Shown one piece after another: positions 28,284-36,537 of a DNA stretch of 64,000 nt. The stretch is from the NCBI GenBank assembly GCA_016713865.1, contig JADJOG010000013.1, positions 1 through 64,000 on the forward strand, read 5' to 3'. Source of the DNA: Flavobacteriales bacterium. GTDB taxonomy: Bacteria; Bacteroidota; Bacteroidia; Flavobacteriales_F; PHOS-HE28. Made by a program: the position numbers and the translations under genes. Within the stretch, counting starts at the first letter, position 1, and the number at the start of each line of letters is the position of its first letter. The notes beneath the pieces are model-generated. The model saw only the letters and a list, made by a program, of their open reading frames with translations, made no database searches and was not told the DNA's origin.

Positions 28284-29621
28284 ATGAAGCGCTTCGTGAT
28301 CCGTGACGCACGCGTGGTGAACGAGGGAAGGCTGTTCCCCGCTGACGTGTTGGTGGAGGGCGATCGGATCGCGCGCATCGCCGAGGAGGGCATCGGCTCC
28401 GCTTCTGCTGCGGAGGATGTGGATGCGCAAGGCCGTCATCTGCTCCCCGGCGCCATCGACGATCAAGTGCATTTCCGCGAGCCGGGCCTCACGCACAAAG
28501 AGGACATCGCGCATGGCAGTGCTGCGGCGGCAGCAGGTGGCGTAACCAGCTACATGGAGATGCCCAACACGGTGCCGCAAACGCTCACGCAGGATTTGCT
28601 GGAAGAGAAGTACCGCATGGGCGCGGCCAGCAGCGTGGTGAATTATTCCTTCTACATGGGCTGCGGCGAGCGCAACATCGAAGAAGCGGTGCGCACCGAT
28701 CCGCGCACGGTATGCGGCCTCAAGGCTTTCCTCGGCAGCAGCACCGGCGACATGGTGATCACCGATGAACGCGCGCTCGATGTGCTCTTCCAGCGCGCCC
28801 ACATGCTGCTCGCCATACACGCCGAGGACGACCCCACGATCAAGCGCGAGCTGGAGCAACGCATCGCTCATTACGGTGAGGACATCCCCATCGAGGAGCA
28901 CCCATTGATCCGCAGCGCCGAAGCTTGCTACAAGAGCAGCAGCACGGCAGTCGCTCGGGCAAAGGCATTCGGAACGCGCTTGCATGTGCTGCACATCAGC
29001 ACGGCGAAGGAGCTGGAGCTCTTCGAGGCCGGTCCGCTGGAGAAGAAGCGCATCACCGCGGAAGCCTGCGTACATCACCTGTGGTTCATCGATGCCGACT
29101 ACGCCAGCAAGGGTCCATTGATCAAGTGGAACCCCGCAGTGAAGACCGCCGCTGATCGGGAGGCTATCCGCACGGCGGTGAACGAAGGCCGCATCGACGT
29201 GGTGGCCACCGACCACGCGCCGCATACGCTCGAGGAGAAAGCGCTGAAGTACAAGCAATGCCCAAGCGGCGGCCCCTTGGTGCAGCACGCATTGCCCGCC
29301 ATGCTAGAGTTAGCGCGCGAGGGCGTGTTCACCATGGCGCATGTCGTGGAGAAGATGTGCCATGCGCCCGCGCGCCTGTTCGACATCGCCGATCGTGGTT
29401 ACGTGCGCGAAGGCTACAAGGCCGATCTCGTTCTCGTTGATCTCGATGCCCCTTGGACCGTGACGCGCGATGACCTCCAGAGCAAATGCGGCTGGTCGCC
29501 CTTCGAGGGACAACGCTTCCATGCGCGCGTGCTGCGCACCTGGGTGAACGGCACAACCGTGTACGCCAACGGCCGAGTAGATCATGCTGTGCGCGGCGAA
29601 CGCTTGCTCTTCAACCGATGA
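28284..29621 (+). CDS. pyrC: Dihydroorotase
   Basis: Cyclises carbamoyl aspartate to dihydroorotate in pyrimidine synthesis. 445 residues, class I amidohydrolase fold. Zinc ligands and active-site residues are visible: His63 and Arg65 in QVHFREPG, Lys147 in GLKAFLGSS (carboxylated lysine position), His179 in IHAED, His237 in LHIST and Asp310 in ATDHAPH. Starts 7 bases after the mannosyltransferase stop and overlaps the next gene by ATGA, so the three are probably co-transcribed. Confidence 0.96.
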   Translation: MKRFVIRDARVVNEGRLFPADVLVEGDRIARIAEEGIGSASAAEDVDAQGRHLLPGAIDDQVHFREPGLTHKEDIAHGSAAAAAGGVTSYMEMPNTVPQTLTQDLLEEKYRMGAASSVVNYSFYMGCGERNIEEAVRTDPRTVCGLKAFLGSSTGDMVITDERALDVLFQRAHMLLAIHAEDDPTIKRELEQRIAHYGEDIPIEEHPLIRSAEACYKSSSTAVARAKAFGTRLHVLHISTAKELELFEAGPLEKKRITAEACVHHLWFIDADYASKGPLIKWNPAVKTAADREAIRTAVNEGRIDVVATDHAPHTLEEKALKYKQCPSGGPLVQHALPAMLELAREGVFTMAHVVEKMCHAPARLFDIADRGYVREGYKADLVLVDLDAPWTVTRDDLQSKCGWSPFEGQRFHARVLRTWVNGTTVYANGRVDHAVRGERLLFNR

Positions 29622-30007
29622 AACGGCTTGCGCTCCTAATCCTGCTGGTGGCCTGCGGCAATAGTGACAAGGTGCCGGAAGGAGTGCTCGACCGCGAGCG
29701 CTTCACTCAAGTGATGGTGGGCGCCATGCTCATCGAAGCTCGCATCCATCAGGAGATGTCGTCCGCTCCGGGTGAGAACCCGCCTATGACCGCCTACTAC
29801 ACAGACCTATTCGCCGAGCACGGCACCGACAGCCTAGGGTTCCGCCGGAGCTTCGATCACTATGCCTTGCGCCCGGAGGTCATGGAGGCGATCTATGACG
29901 ATGTGGTTGAACGGCTCCGCGTGATGCAGGACGAGGGCTTTCAGCCAGCAGCCTTGGCGAACGACACCGCGTTGGCCACGGATTCCTCCAGTGCCCTGAA
30001 TCGGTAG
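29618..30007 (+). CDS. DUF4296 lipoprotein
   Basis: The ATG at 29618 overlaps the pyrC stop (ATGA). The N-terminus LLVAC makes Cys13 the lipidation site. The body (VLDRERFTQVMVGAMLIEA ... YYTDLFAEHGTD ... FDHYALRPEVMEAIYDDV) matches the DUF4296 pattern, a small periplasmic lipoprotein found in most Bacteroidota, often beside pyrC or the mannosyltransferase. Function unknown. Its last 67 bases overlap the convergent epimerase gene. Confidence 0.88.
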   Translation: MKRLALLILLVACGNSDKVPEGVLDRERFTQVMVGAMLIEARIHQEMSSAPGENPPMTAYYTDLFAEHGTDSLGFRRSFDHYALRPEVMEAIYDDVVERLRVMQDEGFQPAALANDTALATDSSSALNR

Positions 30008-30942
30008 CCGAGCAGGTCACTCGCCTTGGCATTGCTATACGCGCGCGTGTTCAATGAACTGCTAACAGTTGCGGCCGTCACCAGGGGGTCAGAGCCCATG
30101 AGCAGCGCACGCAGTCCTTCGGCATGCCTTGCGAGATGCAGCATCCATGGTCTGGCTTCACGACCGGGGCGTGCATGGCCGAACCCATCACTCAGCAGAT
30201 TGAACAGCTTCCGATATGAAGCGTTCTCGCCAACGAGCAGGTATCGCTCACCGGTAGCGCCTGCCTCCATCAATCGGGTCATGCAGAGGGCCGCATCGCG
30301 AGCATCGACGAAAGCATTGGAGCCACGCGTGTACCAACGCGTGCCACGGCGTAGGCGTTCCACGATTGTCATGCTGCTCCGGCCCGATGGCCCTGGCCCG
30401 ATCACCACGCTTGGATTCACGATCACCGCATCGAGGCCCTCAGCGATGCCGCGATGCACCTCGATCTCTGCCAAATGCTTGCTGCGCGCATAGGCCGACA
30501 CATCCCCAGCATCACTCCACGCCATGCCCTCGTCGCGCATCTGCCCATCTGCCCCAGAGCCGATCGCGGCGGTGGAGCTCACATGCAGCATACGCTTCAC
30601 GCCAGCTTCGAGGGCGGCATTCACAACGTTGGCCGTGCCGGTCACGTTCGCCGCATGCAATTCGTTCACACGCCGCGGGTTGAAGCTGACAAGCGCAGCC
30701 GCATGGTAAACCAGCTCAACCCCGCTCATCGCATCACGCAGACTTACAACGTCGAGCAGATCGCCCTCGACCCACTCAATGCGCTTGATCTGGCCCTCCT
30801 CACCATAGTGCTTGAAAACGCGCTCGACGTCGGCGAGGCTCGAATGGGGCCGTCGCAATGCACGCACCCTGCGCTGCTGCCGCACGAGTTCGATGAGCAG
30901 ATGCGCGCCAACGATGCCCGTGCCGCCTGTAACAAGATCCAT
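29941..30942 (-). CDS. NAD-dependent epimerase/dehydratase (extended SDR)
   Basis: Extended short-chain dehydrogenase with VTGGTGIVGAHL at the N-terminus, YHAAALVSFNP, VSSTAAIGSG, YARSKHLAE (Y-x3-K) and a C-terminal substrate region. I start at ATG 30942, where the Rossmann strand begins and a TACCTTGT box lies 5 bases upstream; the frame extends to 31011 with non-homologous residues. About 333 residues. The motifs fit dihydroflavonol-reductase-like or 3-beta-HSD-like SDRs; the substrate cannot be told. Confidence 0.88.
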   Translation of the reverse strand: MDLVTGGTGIVGAHLLIELVRQQRRVRALRRPHSSLADVERVFKHYGEEGQIKRIEWVEGDLLDVVSLRDAMSGVELVYHAAALVSFNPRRVNELHAANVTGTANVVNAALEAGVKRMLHVSSTAAIGSGADGQMRDEGMAWSDAGDVSAYARSKHLAEIEVHRGIAEGLDAVIVNPSVVIGPGPSGRSSMTIVERLRRGTRWYTRGSNAFVDARDAALCMTRLMEAGATGERYLLVGENASYRKLFNLLSDGFGHARPGREARPWMLHLARHAEGLRALLMGSDPLVTAATVSSSLNTRAYSNAKASDLLGYRFRALEESVANAVSFAKAAG

Positions 30943-30947
30943 GGCGC

Positions 30948-30955
30948 ACAAGGTA
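30948..30955 (-). promoter_or_regulatory. -7 box (TACCTTGT) of the SDR gene
   Basis: Five bases upstream of the ATG at 30942, implying a leaderless or nearly leaderless mRNA. Confidence 0.4.
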
Positions 30956-31202
30956 GCCCGGTGGCCATTGGCTGTTGAGCGTGGGAATGCACCCCATGCA
31001 CCATGATGCATCAGCCTTCAGCGCGATTTAGCTTGCGCGTTGCTCGCGTGAACTATGCTCCAGTCAGCATGCCCCAGAACAAGGCATAAGCGAATGAGCG
31101 CACCTAGGCCATGCGGCACATCTCACAATAGCGGATCGCTTGGCGGCGGTAGGATGCAAGTGTGTGGTCCTGTTGCATCGCGAAGTGAATAAGGTCGTTG
31201 AC

Positions 31203-32456
31203 CTACAGCCCCAGCAGCACCTCCCCCGGCTCCTTGTTCCCGAACACCATCTTATCCGGATCCTCAATCATCTGCTTCACGGCCATCAGGAAGCTCACGC
31301 TCTCCTTGCCGTCGATGATGCGGTGATCGTAGCTGAGCGCCACGTACATGATGGGGCGGATGACCACTTGGCCATGCACCGCCACGGGACGCTCCACGAT
31401 GTTGTGCATGCCCAGGATGGCGCTCTGCGGCGGGTTGATGATGGGCGTGCTGAGCATGCTGCCGAACACGCCGCCGTTGGTGATGGTGAAGGTGCCGCCG
31501 GTCATCTCATCGATGCTGAGCTTGCCATCGCGCGCTTTCACCGCCAGCGCCTTGATGCCCGCTTCGATCTCGGCGAGCGAGAGTTTCTCCGCATTGCGCA
31601 GCACGGGCACCATGAGGCCCTTGGGCGAGCTCACCGCAATGCCGACATCAGCATAATCGTGCATCACGAGTTCCTCTCCATCGATCTGGCCGTTCACCGC
31701 TGGGAAGAGGCGCAGTGCTTCGGTCACAGCCTTCGTGAAGAAGCTCATGAAGCCAAGGTTCACGCCGTGCGCTTCCTTGAACTTGTCCTTGTACTTGTCG
31801 CGCAGGGCCATCACCGCACTCATGTCCACCTCGTTGAATGTGGTGAGCATGGCCGTCTGGTTCTTCACTGCCACCAAGCGCTCGGCCACCTTCTTGCGCA
31901 GGGTGGTCATCTTCTGGCGATTCTGGTTGCGCGTGCCGCCCCAGCCATTCAATGCGATCGCTCCTGCATTCACGCCGCCGGCTACATACGCCGCAACATC
32001 GCTCTTGGTGATGCGACCATTAGGTCCGCTGCCTTTCACCTTCTCAGCGCTCAGGCCCTTCTCATCGAGCATCGCCTTAGCAACGGGCGTAGCGTGCGCT
32101 GCTGATGCTGCAGCAGCAACAGGCATCGATGCGCTTGTCTTGCCGCTTGCCACTTCTGGACTTGCCGCTTTCTCCTGTTTCACCTCCTTCACTGGCGCAG
32201 CCTTCGCGTCTGGCTTCACGCTCGTATCGATCGTTACCACCACATCGCCCACTTTCACTTCGGCATCAGCCGCAGCGAGCAATTTCACCTTGCCAGCCTC
32301 TTCAGCGATCACCTCCAAAGTGGCCTTGTCGCTGTCGATCTCGCCCAGCACCTGGTCCTTGTTCACCACGTCACCATCCTTCACGTTCCAACGCGCAATG
32401 CGCACTTCACTGATGCTCTCTCCTGGACTGGGGACTTTGATTTCGACGATGGCCAT
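31203..32456 (-). CDS. sucB: 2-oxoglutarate dehydrogenase E2, dihydrolipoyl succinyltransferase
   Basis: E2 core of the 2-oxoglutarate dehydrogenase complex in the TCA cycle. I start at ATG 32456 (MAIVEIKVPSPGESI); upstream in-frame residues come from the intergenic array. The lipoyl domain has Lys44 in EIDSDKATLEV. An Ala/Pro/Lys-rich linker leads to the E3/E1-binding domain (~122-158, PVAKAMLDEKGL ... GSGPNGRITKSDV). The catalytic acyltransferase domain ends with His378 and Asp382 in SYDHRIIDG. 417 residues, normal length. Lies downstream of sucA with an array-type spacer between. Confidence 0.96.
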   Translation of the reverse strand: MAIVEIKVPSPGESISEVRIARWNVKDGDVVNKDQVLGEIDSDKATLEVIAEEAGKVKLLAAADAEVKVGDVVVTIDTSVKPDAKAAPVKEVKQEKAASPEVASGKTSASMPVAAAASAAHATPVAKAMLDEKGLSAEKVKGSGPNGRITKSDVAAYVAGGVNAGAIALNGWGGTRNQNRQKMTTLRKKVAERLVAVKNQTAMLTTFNEVDMSAVMALRDKYKDKFKEAHGVNLGFMSFFTKAVTEALRLFPAVNGQIDGEELVMHDYADVGIAVSSPKGLMVPVLRNAEKLSLAEIEAGIKALAVKARDGKLSIDEMTGGTFTITNGGVFGSMLSTPIINPPQSAILGMHNIVERPVAVHGQVVIRPIMYVALSYDHRIIDGKESVSFLMAVKQMIEDPDKMVFGNKEPGEVLLGL

Positions 32457-32465
32457 GTTCGTTCG

Positions 32466-32571
32466 TGATTGAAGACTCAAGTCACAAGACACAAGACTCA
32501 AGTGTCAAGGTTCGAGTGCTTGGTGGTGGTGCTTGTGTCTTTGGACTTGAATCTTGTGACTTGAGTCTTGC
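32466..32571 (-). repeat. Intergenic CAAG / CTTG heptad array in the sucA-sucB spacer
   Basis: On the plus strand CAAG recurs every 7 bases with variable triplets (act, tca, aca, act, tgt, gtt). After a short loop, CTTG recurs every 7 bases (tgt, gga, aat, tga, agt, ctc; one copy is CTTT). An 18-bp perfect inverted repeat pairs 32472-32489 with 32552-32569. The right end reaches the last codon of sucA. Confidence 0.85.
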
Positions 32572-35208
32572 TCAGGCTTTGGCTTTCGCAATTGCAGCCT
32601 TCTTCGGCTTCGCTGCATTTGGTGCGTACGCCTTCTCGATGATCTCGGCTTGCTGCTTCGCACTGCGCTTGCTGCTTCCGGTTGCCGGTGCTCCGCTGGC
32701 AGGACGTGCAACCACTTCCCACTTCACCTCGGGGAAATGCATGGCGACGTAGCTCCAGGCGCCCATGTTCAGCGGCTCTTCCTGCACCCAGATATAGCGG
32801 TCGGCCTTCGCGTACTTCTTGATCACGGCGCGCATCTGCTCGGCGGGCAGCGGATGGATCTGCTCGATGCGCACGAGCGCGGTGTCGGTGATGCTCTTCT
32901 CTTCGCGATAGGCAGCGAGCTCGTAATGAATCTTGCCTTGCGTGAAAATCACCGTCTTCACCTTCTTGGCATCGGCCGCCGCATCGTCGATGAGTTCTTG
33001 GAAGCCGCCCTTGGTTAGGTCTTCCAGCTTGCTCACGCACTTGGGGTGGCGGAGCAAACTCTTCGGGCTGAACACCACCAGCGGCTTGCGGAAATTCCAC
33101 TTCAGCTGGCGGCGCATCACGTGGAAGAGGTTGGCGGGCGTGGTGCAGTTCACGACCACCATATTCTGATCAGCGCAGCTCTGGAGGAAGCGCTCCATGC
33201 GCGCGCTGCTGTGCTCAGCGCCCTGGCCTTCGTAGCCGTGCGGAAGCAGCAGCACCACGCCATTCTGTGTGTTCCACTTCTCTTCGGCGCAGCACAGGTA
33301 TTGATCGAGCACGATCTGCGCGCCGTTCACGAAGTCGCCGAACTGCGCCTCCCAGATGGTGAGTGCGTGCGGCATGGCCAGCGCGTAGCCGAACTCGAAG
33401 CCGAGCACGGCGTACTCGCTCAGCAGCGAGTTGTAGATCTGCAGCAGCGCCTGCCCTTCGCGGATGTGCTTCAGGTGGATGTACTCCTCCTCGCTGTCCT
33501 CCACCTTCACTACGGCGTGACGGTGACTGAAAGTGCCGCGCTCCACATCCTGACCGGTCATGCGCACTGGATGACCTTCGATCAGCAGTGATCCGTAAGC
33601 AAGCAATTCGCCCATGCTCCAATCGATCACGCCGGCCTCCATCATCTTCTTCCGATCGCCGAGGATCTTCTCCAGCTTGCTGAAGAACTTCTTGCCGTCG
33701 GGGTGCAGCACGCTCAGCTTCTCACCGATGAGCTGCAAGGTCTCCATGGGCACGCCAGTCTCGGGCGAGCGCAGGAAATCCTTCGCATCGGCGCGCTTGA
33801 AACCTTTCCAGCGCTCCTCGAGGAAGTTGGTGATCTTCCCCACGCGCACCTGCTTCGCTTCATCGAGCCGTGCATTGAGCATGGCGGTGAATGATGCTTC
33901 CATCTCGGCGGCGAGCTCTTCGGCCTCATGCACACCGCTGCCCTTCAGGCGCTCCACATAGATGGCGCGCGGATCGGGGTGCGCGGCAATAGCCTTGTAA
34001 AGCACGGGCTGCGTGAATTTGGGTTCATCGCCCTCGTTGTGACCGTGTTTGCGGTAGCAGAGGATGTCAACCCAGATGTCGGTGCCGTACTTCTGGCGAT
34101 AGTCCATCGCCAGCTTCATGGTGTAGGCCACTGCTTCGGCATCGTCGCCGTTCACGTGGAACACCGGGCACTGCGTCACCTTGGCCACATCGGTGCAGTA
34201 AGTGCTGCTGCGCGCATCGATGTAGTTGGTGGTGAAGCCCACTTGGTTGTTCACCACGATGTGGATGGTGCCGCCGACCTCGTAGGCTTTCAGCCCCGCC
34301 ATCTGCACCACTTCGTACACCACGCCTTGTCCGGCCACCGCGGCATCGCCATGGATGATGATGGGCGCGGTGATGCCTTTCTGGAACTTGTCGTCGTGCT
34401 CGATGATGGCGCGCGAGATGCCCTGCATCACAGGACCCACGGTCTCCAAGTGGCTCGGGTTCGGCGCGAGGGTGAGGCGCACTTCCTTGCCGGTGTTGGT
34501 CTTCAGCACGCTGCTGTAGCCCATGTGGTACTTCACGTCGCCTTCCACCAATTCGTCCTCGTAGTCCTTGAAGAAGATCTGGTCGTAGCTCTTGCGCAGG
34601 GTGTTGGCCAGCACATTGAGGCGGCCGCGGTGCGCCATGCCGATGACGAACTCCGTGATGCCCTGCTCTGCGCCTTCCTCGATCACGGTATCGAGCGCGG
34701 GAATCAGCGCTTCGGCGCCTTCGATGCTGAAGCGCTTCTGGCCGATGAACTTCTTGCCGAGGAAGCGCTCGAAGACCACCGCTTCGTTGAGCTTCTCGAG
34801 GATCTCCTTCTTCTGATCGATGTTGAAGCTAGGGGTGTTGCGCACGCTCTCCATGCGCTGCTGCAGCCACTTCACCTTCTCCGGGTTGCGGATGAATTTG
34901 AATTCGGCGCCCACGCTCTGGCAATAGGTCTGCTTGAGCAGGTCGATGATGTCGCGCAGCTTGGCGGGGCCGATGCCGACTTCGTTGCCCGCGCTGAACA
35001 CGGTGTCGAGGTCGCTGCTGCTCAGCCCAAAGTGCTCGATGTCGAGCGTTGGCGAGTACGCGCGACGATCGCAGCGGGTTGCTGGGTGATACCGATGGGG
35101 GGTTGTGAACAAGTCGGAAGGACTTGCGGGCGAGGGGGTTAGACCTCTCAAAAGCGTCCGGCGAAACGCAGCCGGGTAAGCACTTTCTGCAAAGCGCGCA
35201 GCACGCAC
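32572..35208 (-). CDS. sucA: 2-oxoglutarate dehydrogenase E1 (N-terminus apparently truncated)
   Basis: Thiamine-diphosphate-dependent E1 that decarboxylates 2-oxoglutarate and passes succinyl groups to E2. Homology is continuous from RRAYSPTLDIEHFGL: FVIGMAHRGRLNVL, NPSHLETVGPV, IIHGDAAVAGQGVVYE, IHIVVNNQVGFTT, WEAQFGDFVNGAQ and VQEEPLNMGAW are all family signatures. The usual first ~90 residues, which contact E2 (a YLxNAD...YIEELY motif in relatives), are missing. The first ~50 residues of this frame are unrelated and overlap the next gene by 61 bases. A deletion or misassembly near 35100-35150 is likely. A lysine/alanine-rich tail ends the protein. Confidence 0.93.
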   Translation of the reverse strand: MRAARFAESAYPAAFRRTLLRGLTPSPASPSDLFTTPHRYHPATRCDRRAYSPTLDIEHFGLSSSDLDTVFSAGNEVGIGPAKLRDIIDLLKQTYCQSVGAEFKFIRNPEKVKWLQQRMESVRNTPSFNIDQKKEILEKLNEAVVFERFLGKKFIGQKRFSIEGAEALIPALDTVIEEGAEQGITEFVIGMAHRGRLNVLANTLRKSYDQIFFKDYEDELVEGDVKYHMGYSSVLKTNTGKEVRLTLAPNPSHLETVGPVMQGISRAIIEHDDKFQKGITAPIIIHGDAAVAGQGVVYEVVQMAGLKAYEVGGTIHIVVNNQVGFTTNYIDARSSTYCTDVAKVTQCPVFHVNGDDAEAVAYTMKLAMDYRQKYGTDIWVDILCYRKHGHNEGDEPKFTQPVLYKAIAAHPDPRAIYVERLKGSGVHEAEELAAEMEASFTAMLNARLDEAKQVRVGKITNFLEERWKGFKRADAKDFLRSPETGVPMETLQLIGEKLSVLHPDGKKFFSKLEKILGDRKKMMEAGVIDWSMGELLAYGSLLIEGHPVRMTGQDVERGTFSHRHAVVKVEDSEEEYIHLKHIREGQALLQIYNSLLSEYAVLGFEFGYALAMPHALTIWEAQFGDFVNGAQIVLDQYLCCAEEKWNTQNGVVLLLPHGYEGQGAEHSSARMERFLQSCADQNMVVVNCTTPANLFHVMRRQLKWNFRKPLVVFSPKSLLRHPKCVSKLEDLTKGGFQELIDDAAADAKKVKTVIFTQGKIHYELAAYREEKSITDTALVRIEQIHPLPAEQMRAVIKKYAKADRYIWVQEEPLNMGAWSYVAMHFPEVKWEVVARPASGAPATGSSKRSAKQQAEIIEKAYAPNAAKPKKAAIAKAKA

Positions 35209-35522
35209 TCGCCGGCCAAGGCATGCAGGCCACCAGCATCCAAGGTGCGCCGCAAGTGGCCTTCTGGGATATCGACGCGGTACATGGCGGTTTGAAGCGC
35301 GCTGCCGCCGCTGTGATCCAGAGCCAGGAGTCGGGAGAGCACACCCGCGCGCAATTCCTCAAAGGCCGCTTCGCCGACTAGAGGCACTGGCAACTCGCTG
35401 TCGGTGATCGCGAGATCCTTGCGCAACTGCGCCACTGTTGAAGCGAGGATCTCAGCGCGGTCGAGGTATCGAGCAAGGCCATCTCCGCTCATCGACAATG
35501 GGGTGTTGACCTCGTCGCTCAT
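35148..35522 (-). CDS. Hypothetical protein, 124 aa
   Basis: No recognised domain. The sequence is helical and charged in its first half (RYLDRAEILASTVAQLRKDL) and ends LRALQKVLTRLRFAGRF. Its codon usage resembles the neighbours. It runs toward sucA on the same strand, and its 3' end overlaps the dubious N-terminal extension of sucA, so only the downstream part of that extension can be wrong if this gene is real. Probably a cytoplasmic protein of unknown role. Confidence 0.55.
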   Translation of the reverse strand: MSDEVNTPLSMSGDGLARYLDRAEILASTVAQLRKDLAITDSELPVPLVGEAAFEELRAGVLSRLLALDHSGGSALQTAMYRVDIPEGHLRRTLDAGGLHALAGECVLRALQKVLTRLRFAGRF

Positions 35523-35550
35523 GCGGGCAAAGCTCCGTTGCGCATGGCAC

Positions 35551-35558
35551 TACTTTCG
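35551..35558 (+). promoter_or_regulatory. -7 box (TACTTTCG) before the periplasmic protein gene
   Basis: One mismatch to TAnnTTTG, 24 bases upstream of the ATG at 35583. Confidence 0.45.
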
Positions 35559-35582
35559 CCCGGCGCAGAAATAAACACACGC

Positions 35583-36467
35583 ATGCAATCCCGATCGCTC
35601 CTCGCTTTCACGCTCCTCGCTTCCTTCACCTCTGCTAACGCGCAGTACGGCACCTTCGACCCCGCCGCCGTTAAAGGGGCTAAGTCCGCGCAACTTGTCG
35701 TTGTGCTCGACGCGGGCGATTCGCCGTACAACCGCGCCATCATGAAGGCGGTGAAGAGCGAGTGGAAGTTCAATGCGAGCACCGACTTCATCACTGTGAG
35801 CGATCTGGGCATGCAGCCCATCGACCCTGCCAAGGTGTACTTGATGAAGACCCGCCGCACCGACCCGGTTAAGTTCGAGGGCACCTTCATGGCCGTTGTT
35901 AAGGGCTGGAAGCAGAAGAAGGGCGACGCCTTACAGCAGACCGACAATTGCTTTACCAGCATCAGCGCCGATCAGGAACTGGCATCGTTGCTCATCGACC
36001 CGAAAGCGATCAACGAGAAGAACATGAGCGGGATGCTCGTTGTGTACGTGAAGCACCTGCAGGATTACCTGAAGCACGTTGAGACAGGCAAGATCACCGA
36101 CAAGACCACCGCCGACCGGCTCTACGGCGGACGCACCCGCTTGGTGCGCGAGACCGAACTGGTGCTCTCAACCGACCATATGGACAAGACCCTGCCGGAT
36201 GCCGAGAGCATCAAGGTGGAATACAGCGCCCCATTCGTGCTTGGAGGGCGTAATGAAGTGAGCAATGCGTTGGAAGCGCAGAGTAGCGCCAAGACCGTGA
36301 CCGACGTGGTGATCACCGTGGGCGACCACAAGAACAAGCATTGCTTCAAGCGCGTGTTCAACGCGGGCACCGGCGAACTGATGTACCTGCGCGACGATGC
36401 GGCGATCTTCGGGAAAAAAGAAGGCTTCATCGTGGACGACCTGAAGGCGATCGCGAGGGCCCGGTAA
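35583..36467 (+). CDS. Exported hypothetical protein
   Basis: I start at ATG 35583, which gives a signal peptide (MQSRSLLAFTLLASFTSANA, cleavage before QYGTF). The ~274-residue mature protein is hydrophilic, with mixed alpha/beta character and no recognised domain. It has a single mid-protein Cys in DNCFTSI and another in KHCFKRVF. There is no T9SS tail and no lipobox, so it is probably periplasmic. It lies upstream of the adhesin-like gene at 36538 with 70 bases between and a separate -7 box, so an operon is uncertain. Confidence 0.75.
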   Translation: MQSRSLLAFTLLASFTSANAQYGTFDPAAVKGAKSAQLVVVLDAGDSPYNRAIMKAVKSEWKFNASTDFITVSDLGMQPIDPAKVYLMKTRRTDPVKFEGTFMAVVKGWKQKKGDALQQTDNCFTSISADQELASLLIDPKAINEKNMSGMLVVYVKHLQDYLKHVETGKITDKTTADRLYGGRTRLVRETELVLSTDHMDKTLPDAESIKVEYSAPFVLGGRNEVSNALEAQSSAKTVTDVVITVGDHKNKHCFKRVFNAGTGELMYLRDDAAIFGKKEGFIVDDLKAIARAR

Positions 36468-36508
36468 GGCCGCTCTGAGGCCGGAGTAGGTGCTCTCGGG
36501 AAGGTTGC

Positions 36509-36516
36509 TACATTGG
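36509..36516 (+). promoter_or_regulatory. -7 box (TACATTGG) before the adhesin paralogue
   Basis: Close to TAnnTTTG with a one-base variant (TTGG), 21 bases upstream of ATG 36538. Confidence 0.4.
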
Positions 36517-36537
36517 CGATCCTCAAACCCGGGCAGC

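Noticed and set aside
28269..29288. Minus-strand frame opposite pyrC
   Set aside because: pyrC active-site residues are intact on the plus strand; the opposite frame has no family features.
31012..31202. tRNA or small RNA gene in the gap between the SDR gene and sucB
   Set aside because: No cloverleaf arms, T-loop consensus or terminator could be found.
31140..32105. Long plus-strand frame opposite sucB
   Set aside because: Antisense to a well-supported enzyme, with no recognisable domain or start context.
32466..32571. Rho-independent terminator between sucA and sucB
   Set aside because: The loop is over 60 bases, there is no T-run, and the 7-base word rhythm is not explained by a terminator.
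33928..35142. Long plus-strand frame opposite sucA
   Set aside because: Antisense shadow; sucA motifs are continuous on the minus strand.
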